From Anaerolineae bacterium (GTDB taxonomy: Bacteria > Chloroflexota > Anaerolineae > JAAYZQ01), in assembly GCA_016929795.1 (NCBI GenBank), contig JAFGIA010000037.1, forward strand, positions 3,424 to 67,423: 64,000 nt of DNA, read 5' to 3'. Both the position numbers and the translations under genes were made by a program. Of this stretch, positions 18,273-27,979 are shown piece after piece (positions within the stretch are counted from its first letter, which is position 1; each line of letters begins with the position of its first letter). The notes below the pieces were generated by a model, which had not been told where the DNA came from, made no database searches, and was given only the letters and a program-made list of their open reading frames with translations.

Positions 18273-19942
18273 ATCAATGTAGAACGAGCACGAGTGCACG
18301 GACGTTGGTGGTAGGGCTGGACGCTGCGTGTTGGGAGTACCTGGACCCACTCTGTCAATCCGGCCGCCTGCCCCATCTGTCGCGGCTGATGGAGCGGGGG
18401 GCGTACGGGCGACTGCGGTCGACAATGCCACCTATCACGCCGGCAGCCTGGTCCTCGCTGATTTCAGGGGTGAATCCGGGCAAGCATGGCGTGTTCGACT
18501 GGGTGGAGCGCCAGGAGGACAGCTACCGCTTTACCCCGTCGAGTGCCAACAGCCGGATGGGCACCCCCGTGTGGGAATGGTTGAACCGCAGCGGCGTCCG
18601 CACGGGTGTGGTCAATCTGCCTCTCACCTACCCGCCGAGACCACTCGATGGATTCCTGCTGTGCGGTTTCAGCGCGCCTCCATCCGCGCGCGATCTGACG
18701 TACCCCGCAGACGTGCTCGCACAGGTAGAGAACGAATTTGGCACCTACTACCCGGCGGTCCGGGTCAATGCGGACAAGAGCGCGCCCGAGGTGTTCTACC
18801 AGGCGTCGCGCGGTCATCAGGAGCGACTGGTGTCGATCGCGATCTCGCTCTGGCACTCTTACGACGTCCAAGTACTCGTGATCAACCTGATGCTGATCGA
18901 TCACTCCAACCACCGCATGCCGACGATGGAGCTTGTGGAACAAGCGATGATAGACACAGACGCCGACCTGGGTCGTCTGCTCAGCGAGCTCGACCCAGAC
19001 AATATCATCGTCCTGTCGGATCATGGCTCGCGGCGGGTCAAGGGGGTCTTTTTGCTTAACGCGTGGCTTGCAGATCGGGGCCTCTTGACTCGCAAACGGC
19101 GCCCGGCATCGGAACGGGCTCGCGTCGCCAACTATGTATTGGAGCAGTGGATGAATGGCAAGAGCCGACCATGGCAGGCGGCGCAGCGGCGATTGCTGCG
19201 CGAGGCACTGGCACGACTGCCAGGCCGGCTAACCGCTCCGCTGCGCTCCGCGATCGAGCACGAGATCCCTCTCGCGTCGATGCAGATCGACACGGGCGAC
19301 GAGTTTGTCCCACATCGTACTCGTGCCTATCCAAGCGGCGGCAATCACGGTTACGTGTCACTCAACCTGCAGGGGCGAGAGCCGGAGGGGACTGTTGCCC
19401 GACAGGACGCCGAGACGTTGCTGGCAGGGCTGACAGAGGCATTGTTCACTGTCCGCACGCCCGATACGGGAGAGGCGCTCTTTGCCAGCATCTACCGTCC
19501 CGACGACATCTATATCGGTCCATTGAAGGACAGCGCACCCGACCTGATCACTGATTACTACCAGTCGAACTGGAGCGTGATTTCGGCGCTGCCAGGACTT
19601 TCGCCGCGTCCGTGGCGATACTTTGTCACGGGCGATCGCTGGTATGGTGACCACCGCAAGGAGGGCATCTATGTCGTGGCAGGCAGCGATTTTGGCAGCA
19701 CGGCGGGTCACGACGCGGAGCTGCTAGACATCCCTGCCACCATCCTGTATCTGTATGGTGTGCCCCAACCCTACGATTACGATGGCAAGCCTCTCCTCGC
19801 TGCATTGCAGGCCTGTGGACGTCCGCTTACTTACCAGCCCGGCGACGAACGATCCGGCGGCGGCGGCGTGCACGCGTACAGTGTGGACGAGGAGAAGGAA
19901 ATTCTCGAACGCCTGAGCCAGCTTGGATACGTCGATGGCTGA
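18269..19942 (+). CDS. Alkaline-phosphatase-superfamily phosphohydrolase/phosphodiesterase
   Basis: This 557-residue protein belongs to the type I phosphodiesterase/nucleotide pyrophosphatase group. Predicted metal ligands and nucleophile are all present: Asp18 in VVGLDA, Thr57 in ITPAAW, the MLIDHSNH motif, VLSDHGS and GGNHGY. There is no clear signal peptide, so it probably acts in the cytoplasm. It overlaps the Wzt gene by four bases and the GNAT gene by eight. A role in removing or transferring a phospho-group on a glycan or lipid carrier would fit the place, but this is inference. Confidence 0.82.
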   Translation: MNQCRTSTSARTLVVGLDAACWEYLDPLCQSGRLPHLSRLMERGAYGRLRSTMPPITPAAWSSLISGVNPGKHGVFDWVERQEDSYRFTPSSANSRMGTPVWEWLNRSGVRTGVVNLPLTYPPRPLDGFLLCGFSAPPSARDLTYPADVLAQVENEFGTYYPAVRVNADKSAPEVFYQASRGHQERLVSIAISLWHSYDVQVLVINLMLIDHSNHRMPTMELVEQAMIDTDADLGRLLSELDPDNIIVLSDHGSRRVKGVFLLNAWLADRGLLTRKRRPASERARVANYVLEQWMNGKSRPWQAAQRRLLREALARLPGRLTAPLRSAIEHEIPLASMQIDTGDEFVPHRTRAYPSGGNHGYVSLNLQGREPEGTVARQDAETLLAGLTEALFTVRTPDTGEALFASIYRPDDIYIGPLKDSAPDLITDYYQSNWSVISALPGLSPRPWRYFVTGDRWYGDHRKEGIYVVAGSDFGSTAGHDAELLDIPATILYLYGVPQPYDYDGKPLLAALQACGRPLTYQPGDERSGGGGVHAYSVDEEKEILERLSQLGYVDG

Positions 19943-21083
19943 TCCTGATGCGCCGCATGCCGAGATCGAGATCGACGTCAGGCAGGCGGTGCTGGCAGAC
20001 CGGGAGCGGATCGCTCGATTCCTGGCAGAGGCGTATGGTGAACGAGCCAGGTTCAAGTTCCCGGCGCGCTGGGAATGGCAGTTCGCCTCGAATCCGTTCT
20101 GGCACCATTCAGGCCTGCCGATCTGGATTGCATTGGAAAAAGAGACGCAGCGCGTGGTGGGGCAAAGCTGTGCCATGGTAGAACCGCTCACGATCGGCGG
20201 CCGGCTCTACGAGCTCGGCTGGGGGGTGGACTTTTACGTTCTGCCGGAATACCGGCAGTGTGGGATCGGGAGCAGGCTTCAGGGGGCGAACAAGGAGGCG
20301 AACGAGGTCTTTATGAGTGTGGCCATGTCCAACACTACGCGCCGGATCAAGGACCGCCTAGGCATGATTCCCCTGGCCCCCGTTGCCCTGTATCACAAGA
20401 TCCTGCGCCGTCGACGTCCGTCGTGGAAAGTGGTGCTGCGGCCGGCCACGGCGTGGATTCGAACGCCTTCGGCTGCATCACTGGCTCGCCGCGCGGAAGC
20501 ACCTGCACCGCCAACACCCGCGGTGCGGCGGGAGCTGCTCAAGGGCACGCCCTGGTACACAACAGGCATCGACCTGGAGCCGGTGGACGTATTTTCCGCA
20601 GAGGTCGATGACCTGGTGGACGAGGTTTGCTCTCAATTCGTGGCCATCGTGCCCCGAGATAGCCAATTTCTCAACTGGAAGTACGTGACACAGCCTCTGG
20701 TGCAGTACGAGCGGTTCGTGGCAAGGAAGGGCGGCGCAGTGCGCGGTTATGTCGTTGTCCGCCGGGCGCAGGCACCCGAGCCGGACCATGGCATCATTGC
20801 CGACGTGTGCGTGCATCCTGAGGACACGGCCGTGGTAGACGCTCTGTTTGCCTTTGCACTGCGGCGCCTGTCAGAACAAAGAGTGGCATACGTGACCGCG
20901 GCGAGTACGGTGAGCAGTTATCAAAGGGCGCTTGAGGCGATCGGGTTCGTCGAGGTCGCTCAGCAAACGCCCATGTTCCACTGCGCCGGTGAGCTGCCAC
21001 AACTGGCGGAGCTGCAGATGCCCGGTGGCCTGTTCATCGGCAAGAGCGACCACGATTGGGATCAGTATCCCCTCGCGGTGTAG
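19935..21083 (+). CDS. GNAT-fold N-acyltransferase
   Basis: The 382-residue protein has an N-terminal GNAT domain with the acetyl-CoA loop motif PEYRQCGIGSRL. The C-terminal half contains a second GNAT-like segment (EDTAVVDALFAFALRRL, then a SYQRALEAIGF motif), so it may be a tandem or double-lobed GNAT. I take ATG 19935, which overlaps the upstream stop by eight bases; a TTG at 19923 is less likely. Placed among glycan genes it may acylate an amino sugar, perhaps the amine freed by a deacetylase. The acceptor is unknown. Confidence 0.72.
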   Translation: MADPDAPHAEIEIDVRQAVLADRERIARFLAEAYGERARFKFPARWEWQFASNPFWHHSGLPIWIALEKETQRVVGQSCAMVEPLTIGGRLYELGWGVDFYVLPEYRQCGIGSRLQGANKEANEVFMSVAMSNTTRRIKDRLGMIPLAPVALYHKILRRRRPSWKVVLRPATAWIRTPSAASLARRAEAPAPPTPAVRRELLKGTPWYTTGIDLEPVDVFSAEVDDLVDEVCSQFVAIVPRDSQFLNWKYVTQPLVQYERFVARKGGAVRGYVVVRRAQAPEPDHGIIADVCVHPEDTAVVDALFAFALRRLSEQRVAYVTAASTVSSYQRALEAIGFVEVAQQTPMFHCAGELPQLAELQMPGGLFIGKSDHDWDQYPLAV

Positions 21084-21115
21084 AATCATCGCAGGTGTAC
21101 GTATCACAGGAGGCA

Positions 21116-22321
21116 ATGACGAATCACACATCTCAGCCCTTTGTGGGCGACGGGTCGTGCACCGTGAGCGTGGTGATTCCGACGTATAATCGAGCCGACC
21201 TGATCTGCGAGACGATCGACAGTGTGCTGGATCAGACGGTGAGCGGCGTGGAGGTCATCGTCATAGACGATGGGTCCACAGACAGCACCTGTGAGCTGCT
21301 GAACAAGCGTTACGGCGGAAGAATTCGGTACCTCTACCAGCCGAACCACGGACGTGCGGCCGCGCGGAACCGTGGCGTCGCCCTCAGCCGGGGGGAATAT
21401 CTTTTATTCCTCGACTCGGACGACATGCTGTTGCCAGGTGGTCTGGGCCACGAAGTGGCTTACCTCGACGCCCACCAAGAGATCGATGTGGTCTATACGG
21501 ACGGGTACTTTTGTGATCGGGTGGGCAACGAGATCGGCCGGATCGCAGCAGCGAGAGCGCCGCACGTGGCAGGCGATATGCTGCGCTACCTAGTGTTGAG
21601 CAATACGATCATGGCGTGTCACTCTGCCATGGTGCGACGGCGCGCGCTCGACCGTGTTGGTCCACCCTATTTCGACGAGAGCCTGCATGGAACGGAGGAT
21701 GAAGACCTGTGGATCAGACTGGCGGCGGCGGGCAGTCGGTTCGACTATATGGATGTGCTGACATGCATGTATCGGGTGCATGCCACCAACGCGTCGCGAT
21801 TCGATCCGGCAAGCCCTGCTTTCTGGGAGCGCCAAAAATCCGTCGTGCGCAGCCGCGTTAAAATCATGGAAGCCGACTTTTTTTCGCAGCTCGACGCCGG
21901 GACACGAGTGGACTTTTTTCACGATCTCCTCGTCTTTCGCTTCAAGGGAAACGAGCCGGCACGAGAGGTTGTCCTACGTTCGGCACAGTTCGAGGCATTG
22001 GAGCCTGCTTTCCGCGCACGGCTCCTCTACCACCTCGGGTTGAACAACCTGGTCGACGAGGACGAGTGTGCGGCTGGGCAGGAGAGGTTGAACCGAGCAG
22101 CAGGTCTGGTGCCGGGCAACCCCAGATATCGACTAGTGGCGCGACTCGCCAGGAGAGCCAGGCCGGTAATCCGGGCCATGTTTTCTATGCGCCGCCGACA
22201 GAGACAGAAGGCGCACGATGCGACTACATCGCCGATCGGCAGGCATGGATTGCAGATGATCGCCGGCACGTTACCCGTCGCGAACGACCAACCAGAAGGG
22301 CAAAGGAGCACAAGTCGATGA
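21116..22321 (+). CDS. Family 2 glycosyltransferase
   Basis: A 401-residue GT-A enzyme with VVIPTYNRADL, VIDDGSTDST, the NHGRAAARNRG loop and the metal-binding LFLDSDDM. EDEDLWIRLA is the likely catalytic base region. AGGAGG (21108-21113) lies only two bases before ATG 21116, so an in-frame GTG at 21095 cannot be excluded. The C-terminal 120 or so residues are helical and basic, suggesting contact with the membrane or a partner. It is the first of four consecutive GT2 genes, and its last bases overlap the next gene (ATGA). Confidence 0.86.
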   Translation: MTNHTSQPFVGDGSCTVSVVIPTYNRADLICETIDSVLDQTVSGVEVIVIDDGSTDSTCELLNKRYGGRIRYLYQPNHGRAAARNRGVALSRGEYLLFLDSDDMLLPGGLGHEVAYLDAHQEIDVVYTDGYFCDRVGNEIGRIAAARAPHVAGDMLRYLVLSNTIMACHSAMVRRRALDRVGPPYFDESLHGTEDEDLWIRLAAAGSRFDYMDVLTCMYRVHATNASRFDPASPAFWERQKSVVRSRVKIMEADFFSQLDAGTRVDFFHDLLVFRFKGNEPAREVVLRSAQFEALEPAFRARLLYHLGLNNLVDEDECAAGQERLNRAAGLVPGNPRYRLVARLARRARPVIRAMFSMRRRQRQKAHDATTSPIGRHGLQMIAGTLPVANDQPEGQRSTSR

Positions 22322-23655
22322 ACGATGCCGATCTTCAGCCGAGATCCCGACTGCCTCGCGTCAGTGTCTTGATCCTAAACTGGAACGGCCTGCGCCATCT
22401 GGGGCCGTGCCTGTCGTCTCTGCACGAGATGGACTATCCCCAGGACCGTGTGGAGGTGATCCTGATCGACAACGGGTCGACGGACGAGTCGGTCGACTAT
22501 GTGCGGCGCGAGTTCCCGGCGGTCAAGGTCATCGAGAACAAAATGAACCTTGGCTTTACTCGCTCGAACAACATGGGGGCGCGGCAGGCCACGGGAGAAT
22601 ATGTCCTGTTTCTCAACAACGACACCCGACTCGATCGTGCGTGCTTGAGGGAGCTCGTGGCGGTTGTCGAGAGCGCTCCCGACGTGGCGTGCGCCGCGAG
22701 CAAGATCCTGACGTGGGAAGGGGACCGTATGGACTTTGCTGGGGGCAACGCCAACTTTCACGGCTGGGGGTCCCAGCCTAACTATGGCAGTCCTGTCGAC
22801 CAGGTGCCTGATGGCGAGCCGCGTGAAATTCTCTTCTCGTGCGGTGGCTCGATGCTGATCGACCGCGAGGTGTTTCTCGAGTGCGGCGGGTTCGACGAGG
22901 ACTATTTTATCTACTATGAGGACGTGGACCTTGGATGGCGGCTGTGGGTCCTGGGCTATCGGGTGCTCTTTGCCCCCAGGGCGATTACCTACCACCGGTT
23001 CCATGGCGACACGGCAGGTGTGCAGGATGAGAAAAGAATCAGCATTGCGGAGCGAAATGCACTCCTGTCGGTGATCAAGAACTATGATGACGATAGCCTA
23101 GTACGGGTGCTGCCGGCTGCGCTTCTCCTCATGATGGAGCGCGCCTACTTGGCGGCAGCAGTGAACAACAGCCGCTACAAGCTCGATGCCCACATGTCCC
23201 GGGATGGGAATGGCGAAGGCACTGCGGCACACAACCCGCCGCGTGGCGGAGAGAATCAGGCGAGCGAGCAAGTCGCGCACCGGATGCGCGAGGAAGGGAT
23301 GTGGCAGCTGATACAGCGCGCATTCAGAAAGGGGTGGCGCGTGGGGTGCCAACGGTTCATCGCGCGCTTTAACAAGCAACTGGAAGCAGTACCCCGAAGC
23401 ACCCTCAGCCAGTTGGTGGCCGCCCACGACGTGATCGATCTCTTGCCCGTCGTCATGGCGAAACGGGCCGAGATCCAGGGACGGCGCAGGCGCTCGGATC
23501 GGGAGCTGATGCCGCTGTTTCGCGATCCCTTCTGCCCCAGCGTGTTTCGCGACCTGTACGTCGCATCGCAGCAAAGGGTGGTGGACGCATTCGATCTCGA
23601 GGCGCTATTTGCTCCTGACAGATTGCGGGACGAGGGGTTGCCCCGTGGCTCCTAA
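22318..23655 (+). CDS. Family 2 glycosyltransferase (rhamnosyltransferase-like)
   Basis: The domain begins VSVLILNWNGLRHL and has VILIDNGSTDES, LFLNNDTRL as the metal site, and FDEDYFIYYEDVDLGWRL as the acceptor/base region. This pattern is typical of the WbbL-like and rhamnosyltransferase-like GT2 subgroup. The frame is open well upstream, but ATG 22318 overlaps the previous stop in an ATGA junction and immediately precedes the domain. The C-terminal extension beyond residue 290 is rich in charged helices and is unusual in length for the subgroup. 445 residues in total. Confidence 0.86.
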   Translation: MNDADLQPRSRLPRVSVLILNWNGLRHLGPCLSSLHEMDYPQDRVEVILIDNGSTDESVDYVRREFPAVKVIENKMNLGFTRSNNMGARQATGEYVLFLNNDTRLDRACLRELVAVVESAPDVACAASKILTWEGDRMDFAGGNANFHGWGSQPNYGSPVDQVPDGEPREILFSCGGSMLIDREVFLECGGFDEDYFIYYEDVDLGWRLWVLGYRVLFAPRAITYHRFHGDTAGVQDEKRISIAERNALLSVIKNYDDDSLVRVLPAALLLMMERAYLAAAVNNSRYKLDAHMSRDGNGEGTAAHNPPRGGENQASEQVAHRMREEGMWQLIQRAFRKGWRVGCQRFIARFNKQLEAVPRSTLSQLVAAHDVIDLLPVVMAKRAEIQGRRRRSDRELMPLFRDPFCPSVFRDLYVASQQRVVDAFDLEALFAPDRLRDEGLPRGS

Positions 23656-24598
23656 AGTGTACATCATCGTTCTCAACTGGAACAACGCGCCAGATACGTG
23701 CGCGTGCCTCGAATCTCTGCTGCGGCTCGAGACCGTCGACTCGACGGTGCTGGTGGTAGACAACGGATCGACCGACAATTCGCTTGTCGAGATCGCACAC
23801 CACTTTCCACACGTGGAGATCCTCCAGACCGGAGAGAATCTGGGCTACGCCGAAGGCAATAATGCCGGCATCCGCCACGCCCTGGCGAACGGGGCCGAAT
23901 ACGTCTGCATTCTGAACAACGACACGGTGGTCGATCCGGGCTGTGTTCGCGCGCTGCTCGGCGAGGCGGAAAGCAACCCGGATGTTGGCATCGTCGGGCC
24001 GAAAATGTATTTCTCGGACCCGCCAGACGCGATCTTTTGCGCCGGCAGCACGATCGACTGGAAGCGTGGCAGGCTCATCCAGCGTGGCATCCGGCAGCGC
24101 GAGAGCGAGGTAGGCCCGCTGTATGCCGCCGGTGCGGAGGACGTCGATTTCATCGTCGGCTGTTGCTTGCTGGTCAAGCGTGAAGTGATCGCACAGATCG
24201 GGCTGCTCGATGCGCGCTATTACCTGAACTTTGAGGACGTGGACTGGTGCCTGCGGGCACGCAAGGCAGGATGGCGGGTGCGCTATACACCGGAGGCCGT
24301 CCTGTGGCACAAGGTATCGAGCACGCTGGGGCAGGCATCGCCACGGAACACGTACTATATGACCCGCAACCGGCTCCTATTTTTCTTTACGCACGGAACC
24401 GGGTGGCAGCGTTGGCAGTCGATCTGTTGTATCGTGGCACGCAACCTGGGACACATTGCGGCCTGGACGCTGAAAAAAGAGAATCGTGTCACAGCCAGGG
24501 CCAAACGCAACACGAACATTCTCGCCTTGCGCGATGCAGCCCTGGGTCGGTTCGGCAAGATGGGGGCCGACGTGGAGGCAGCATGCCAACGCAGCTAA
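23645..24598 (+). CDS. Family 2 glycosyltransferase (rhamnosyltransferase-like)
   Basis: The 317-residue enzyme starts at GTG 23645, overlapping the previous stop by 11 bases, and begins directly with VYIIVLNWNNAPDT. VVDNGSTDNS, ILNNDTVVDP and YLNFEDVDWCLRARKAGW give the nucleotide, metal and acceptor sites. It is the same subgroup as its upstream neighbour but clearly distinct in sequence. Its end overlaps the next GT2 gene by 16 bases. Consecutive enzymes of this type usually add successive sugars of one repeat unit. Confidence 0.86.
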   Translation: MAPKVYIIVLNWNNAPDTCACLESLLRLETVDSTVLVVDNGSTDNSLVEIAHHFPHVEILQTGENLGYAEGNNAGIRHALANGAEYVCILNNDTVVDPGCVRALLGEAESNPDVGIVGPKMYFSDPPDAIFCAGSTIDWKRGRLIQRGIRQRESEVGPLYAAGAEDVDFIVGCCLLVKREVIAQIGLLDARYYLNFEDVDWCLRARKAGWRVRYTPEAVLWHKVSSTLGQASPRNTYYMTRNRLLFFFTHGTGWQRWQSICCIVARNLGHIAAWTLKKENRVTARAKRNTNILALRDAALGRFGKMGADVEAACQRS

Positions 24599-25611
24599 CA
24601 ACAGAAGCGTATATCGAGGCGAGCGTCATCATTCCCACATTCAATCGCTGTGCCTCGCTACTGGAGACGCTCAACTCACTTGCCGGCCAATCGCTGCTGG
24701 CCGACAGGTACGAGGTCGTGGTCGTGGATGATGGCTCGACGGACGACACGCGCCAGGTGGCGAGCATGGCTCTGCCTTTTCCCCTGCGATATCTGGCCCA
24801 GGAAAACCAGGGGGCAGCCGCGGCGCGCAACCGTGGCGCCGCCGCGAGCCGGGGCAAGATCCTTGTTTTTATCGATGACGACATTACGCTGGATGCCGGC
24901 TTTTTGCACACCATTGTCGAGGCGCACAGAGACGAGCAAAAGCTGGTCACGATGGGCGTTTACCAACCCTTCCTCACAGGCGGCGATTCTACTTTTGCGC
25001 GATACAATGCCAGGCTGGTCGCGGCTGCATCCGATGGGGCGTACAGGGATCGATCACTCTTTGTCGAGTGCAGCAGCAACAACGTGGCGATCGAGCGCCA
25101 CGACTTTGACACCGTCGGCAAGTGGCAGGACGTTTTCGGCGACGGGCCGACGCTGTGGGGAGACGTCGAATTCGGGTATCGCGCGTGGAAGCTGGGCTTT
25201 CGATTCCTCCGGGTCGACGGCGCGCGCCTTTACCACCGCGACCAGAACGTGCGCGATCTACAGGCCGCGTGCCGGCGCGCCCAGCACATCGGGAGGACCG
25301 TGCACTTTTTGTACCGCAAGCACCCCGAGGTGGCGGAGCACGTCCCTACCTTTCACGACAAGGAGCCGGTCTCGCTCACGGAGGATTCGCCGCGGCTCGT
25401 CGCCGACAAGCTCTTTCACGCCGGCACGGCATCGCCCCCGCTGCTGTGGGCCATGGAGCGGGGAGCGGCGGCGATCGAGCGCAGGGTCTCGGCAGCGGAT
25501 CTGGACGCTCACAGCCGGATTCTCGACCTGCTCTACCGATGGATCGTGAGCGCCTACCTTTATCGCGGTTATCGACAGGGACGCCGCGAGCTGGCAGAGC
25601 CGGGACCGTGA
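24583..25611 (+). CDS. Family 2 glycosyltransferase
   Basis: A 342-residue GT2 enzyme with ASVIIPTFNRCASL, VVVDDGSTDDT, QGAAAARNRGAA and the metal-binding LVFIDDDITLD. GDVEFGYRAWKLGFRF marks the likely base region. The start is ATG 24583, with GGAGG at 24574-24578 inside the upstream gene; the frame is open for over 300 bases further but has no GT features there. It ends in a GTGA overlap with the polymerase gene. The sugar is unknown. Confidence 0.86.
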   Translation: MPTQLTTEAYIEASVIIPTFNRCASLLETLNSLAGQSLLADRYEVVVVDDGSTDDTRQVASMALPFPLRYLAQENQGAAAARNRGAAASRGKILVFIDDDITLDAGFLHTIVEAHRDEQKLVTMGVYQPFLTGGDSTFARYNARLVAAASDGAYRDRSLFVECSSNNVAIERHDFDTVGKWQDVFGDGPTLWGDVEFGYRAWKLGFRFLRVDGARLYHRDQNVRDLQAACRRAQHIGRTVHFLYRKHPEVAEHVPTFHDKEPVSLTEDSPRLVADKLFHAGTASPPLLWAMERGAAAIERRVSAADLDAHSRILDLLYRWIVSAYLYRGYRQGRRELAEPGP

Positions 25612-27044
25612 GCCACTTTCGGGACACCTACCGGATCGAGGCGCTGGTGCCTCGCATCTTGATTCCCGGCGCGGTCCTGGTGCTGGCCTTTGGCCTGGGG
25701 CTGCGCGCTTCGCCTCGTTGGCCAGCGCTGATCGCGGTGGCCCTGGTCGGGATCGTGCTCCTGGAACGGCCGGTTCTAGGCCTACCGGGTATCGTCGCGG
25801 CGGCGCTGCTCGCCCGTGTCGACATCGCTACAGGCACCGCGGTGCTGCTAAACCCAGCTGCGCTGGCGGTTCCGGCCGTGATGGGGGTGTGGATGCTGCA
25901 GATGATCTCGGGGGAGAGGCCGGAATCAGCCGTCTCACCCACCAACCGCCCGCTGTTTCTCTTTTTGCTGGCCAATCTGGTAGCGCTGCTGGTGGGAATC
26001 GCCTTCTGGGATCCGGCGGTGCCGCGTTCGGGCGAATTTGTGGTGGTGCAACTGGCACAGTGGGCTCTCTTTGTTTTCCTGGCGGTGGCCTATTGGCTGA
26101 CGGGAAACATGATCCGCGACGAGGCCTCGCTGCGCCGGTTGACCTTTTTCTATCTCGCCGTCGCGGGCGCGATCATCATCCCATTTACTTATTGCCAATT
26201 CTTTTTCACCTCGTCGGCGATCAGCAAGTGGATAAACCGGACGGTCACCTTTGCACTTCACCGCGCGCCGTTCTGGATGCTGGTATCGGCCGTCGCGGGG
26301 GGCCAGCTGCTTTTTAACGACCGCCTTTCGAACCGCTGGCGGAACTTTATGCTCCTCACCCTAGTTGGGGTAGGCATCTATACTCTCGACCTGATGCGCG
26401 TGACCGCCTCTAACTGGGCGGGCGTCGCTGCCGTGGCTGGGGTGTTGCTCTGGTTGCGATTCCCACGCTGGCGCTGGATCGTGATCTTGATGTTGGGCGT
26501 TCTGGTCGCCACGGGCGCTCTCTCGTCCGCAGTATATGACTTTGCCGGCGGCGACATGGAATGGGAGAGAAGTGGCGGCTCACGCCTGGTGTTGATTGGC
26601 CGGGTGCTCGAAGTGACGATGCGTAACCCTATTACCGGGCTCGGGCCGGCGGCGTATCGCCTCTACGCACCGCTGAAACCGCTGCTGTACGAAGGCGCAT
26701 TCTGGATCACCCCGGTGATTTCATCGCACAACAACTATGTGGACCTGTTTTCACACGCTGGCGTGGTGGGGGTGGCGCTCTTTGCATGGTTCTGTGTCGA
26801 GGTGGCACGCCTGGGCCTCCGCGTGCGCACCCGGGTGAGAAGTGGTTTCGCTGCCGGCTATGTGAACGGTATGTTGGCCGCCGGGGCTGGATCGCTGACA
26901 CTGATGTTCTTTGCCGATTGGATGCTGCCCTTTGTCTACAACGTGGGGTTCTCTGGCTTTCAGGCCGCCGTATTGGTGTGGCTGTTTCTGGGGGGCATGA
27001 TCGCTCTGGAGCGGATGGAAAATGATCGAGTTGAGCCTGTCTGA
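25608..27044 (+). CDS. O-antigen polymerase/ligase-like membrane protein (Wzy-like)
   Basis: The 478-residue protein has about twelve hydrophobic segments. A large outer loop contains SGGSRLVLIGRVLEVTMRNP and ITGLGPAAYRL, followed by SHNNYVDLFSHAGVVGV. This SHNxYxxxxxxxGxxG pattern is the usual mark of the Wzy_C (O-antigen ligase/polymerase) family. It probably polymerises repeat units or ligates them outside the membrane. The start is GTG 25608, overlapping the upstream stop by four bases. Its presence argues for a Wzx/Wzy-type route, although an ABC exporter is also encoded at 16198. Confidence 0.83.
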   Translation: MSHFRDTYRIEALVPRILIPGAVLVLAFGLGLRASPRWPALIAVALVGIVLLERPVLGLPGIVAAALLARVDIATGTAVLLNPAALAVPAVMGVWMLQMISGERPESAVSPTNRPLFLFLLANLVALLVGIAFWDPAVPRSGEFVVVQLAQWALFVFLAVAYWLTGNMIRDEASLRRLTFFYLAVAGAIIIPFTYCQFFFTSSAISKWINRTVTFALHRAPFWMLVSAVAGGQLLFNDRLSNRWRNFMLLTLVGVGIYTLDLMRVTASNWAGVAAVAGVLLWLRFPRWRWIVILMLGVLVATGALSSAVYDFAGGDMEWERSGGSRLVLIGRVLEVTMRNPITGLGPAAYRLYAPLKPLLYEGAFWITPVISSHNNYVDLFSHAGVVGVALFAWFCVEVARLGLRVRTRVRSGFAAGYVNGMLAAGAGSLTLMFFADWMLPFVYNVGFSGFQAAVLVWLFLGGMIALERMENDRVEPV

Positions 27045-27963
27045 AAATCTGAAGAAATATGTGCGCTACGTCTTGAACAGGCCGGGTTTCGAGCCCCGCT
27101 TTGGCAATGGCAGGATGAGTGAGCGAGCACTCCAGGCCGCGCAGGACATCAGGGGCCGGGGACGCAAGCCGGCGCTCATCGTGCACGGGATCATGCCGCG
27201 TGCAGGAACGGTCTATGTGGGCGAGCTCTTGCGCCTGCACCCCGACCTCTATGCCTATCCCTACCAGCTCTGGGAAGTGCCGTTCCTGCAGCTTGGCGGC
27301 GATCTCGACCATTTGCAGCGCGAGTTTCTCCTGGGATACAGGCACAACATCGACAAGCTGGAGGAGCACGATTTTTTGCCCGTGTTCGGGGCAGCGCTGC
27401 TCGCGTACCTGAACACGAACGTGGGGGACGATAAACGAACACTGCTCAAGGTACCCAGCGTGCAATACTTGCATCACTTCTTTGACGTCTTTCCACACGA
27501 AAACCTCCTGGTGCTCGTGCGCGACGGGCGCGACATCGTGCAGTCGACGATCAACACGTGGCCGCAGCTCCGCTTCTCCATTGTGTGTCGCCGATGGCGC
27601 GCGAGCGCTGAGATGGTGCTCGCCTGCGACAGACATTTCGCCGGCAGGCCAGGATACGCTCTGGCCCGTTACGAGGACTCGGTGGCCGATCCTGCAGGCT
27701 TTGTGAAGCGCATCTGCGACAAGTTCTGCCTGGACGAGAGCCGTTATCCGTACGAGCGGATCGGAGAGATCGGGGTACACGGGTCATCGAGTATCCAGGG
27801 CGAGAGCTCGGATCGTGTAAACTGGGATGCCGTGCCCAAGCCGGGTGGCTTTCACCCGGTCGGGCGATGGCAAGCGTGGTCTGCCGGCAAACGTCACCTG
27901 TTTAAGCATTTTGCGGGCCAGGCGCTGATGGATCTGGGCTACTGTGAGAACCAAAACTGGTAA
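27022..27963 (+). CDS. Sulfotransferase (PAPS-dependent)
   Basis: The 313-residue protein has a phosphosulfate-binding region GIMPRAGTVYVGELLRLH near the N-terminus and the 3-prime-phosphate motif LVLVRDGRDIVQSTI, the two signatures of carbohydrate sulfotransferases. The usual PRSGTT-type loop is replaced by MPRAGTVY. It overlaps the polymerase gene by 23 bases. It implies a sulfated polysaccharide or glycolipid. No PAPS synthesis genes are in the window, so sulfate activation must be encoded elsewhere. Confidence 0.8.
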   Translation: MIELSLSENLKKYVRYVLNRPGFEPRFGNGRMSERALQAAQDIRGRGRKPALIVHGIMPRAGTVYVGELLRLHPDLYAYPYQLWEVPFLQLGGDLDHLQREFLLGYRHNIDKLEEHDFLPVFGAALLAYLNTNVGDDKRTLLKVPSVQYLHHFFDVFPHENLLVLVRDGRDIVQSTINTWPQLRFSIVCRRWRASAEMVLACDRHFAGRPGYALARYEDSVADPAGFVKRICDKFCLDESRYPYERIGEIGVHGSSSIQGESSDRVNWDAVPKPGGFHPVGRWQAWSAGKRHLFKHFAGQALMDLGYCENQNW

Positions 27964-27979
27964 AGATGGGACGGCCGCA

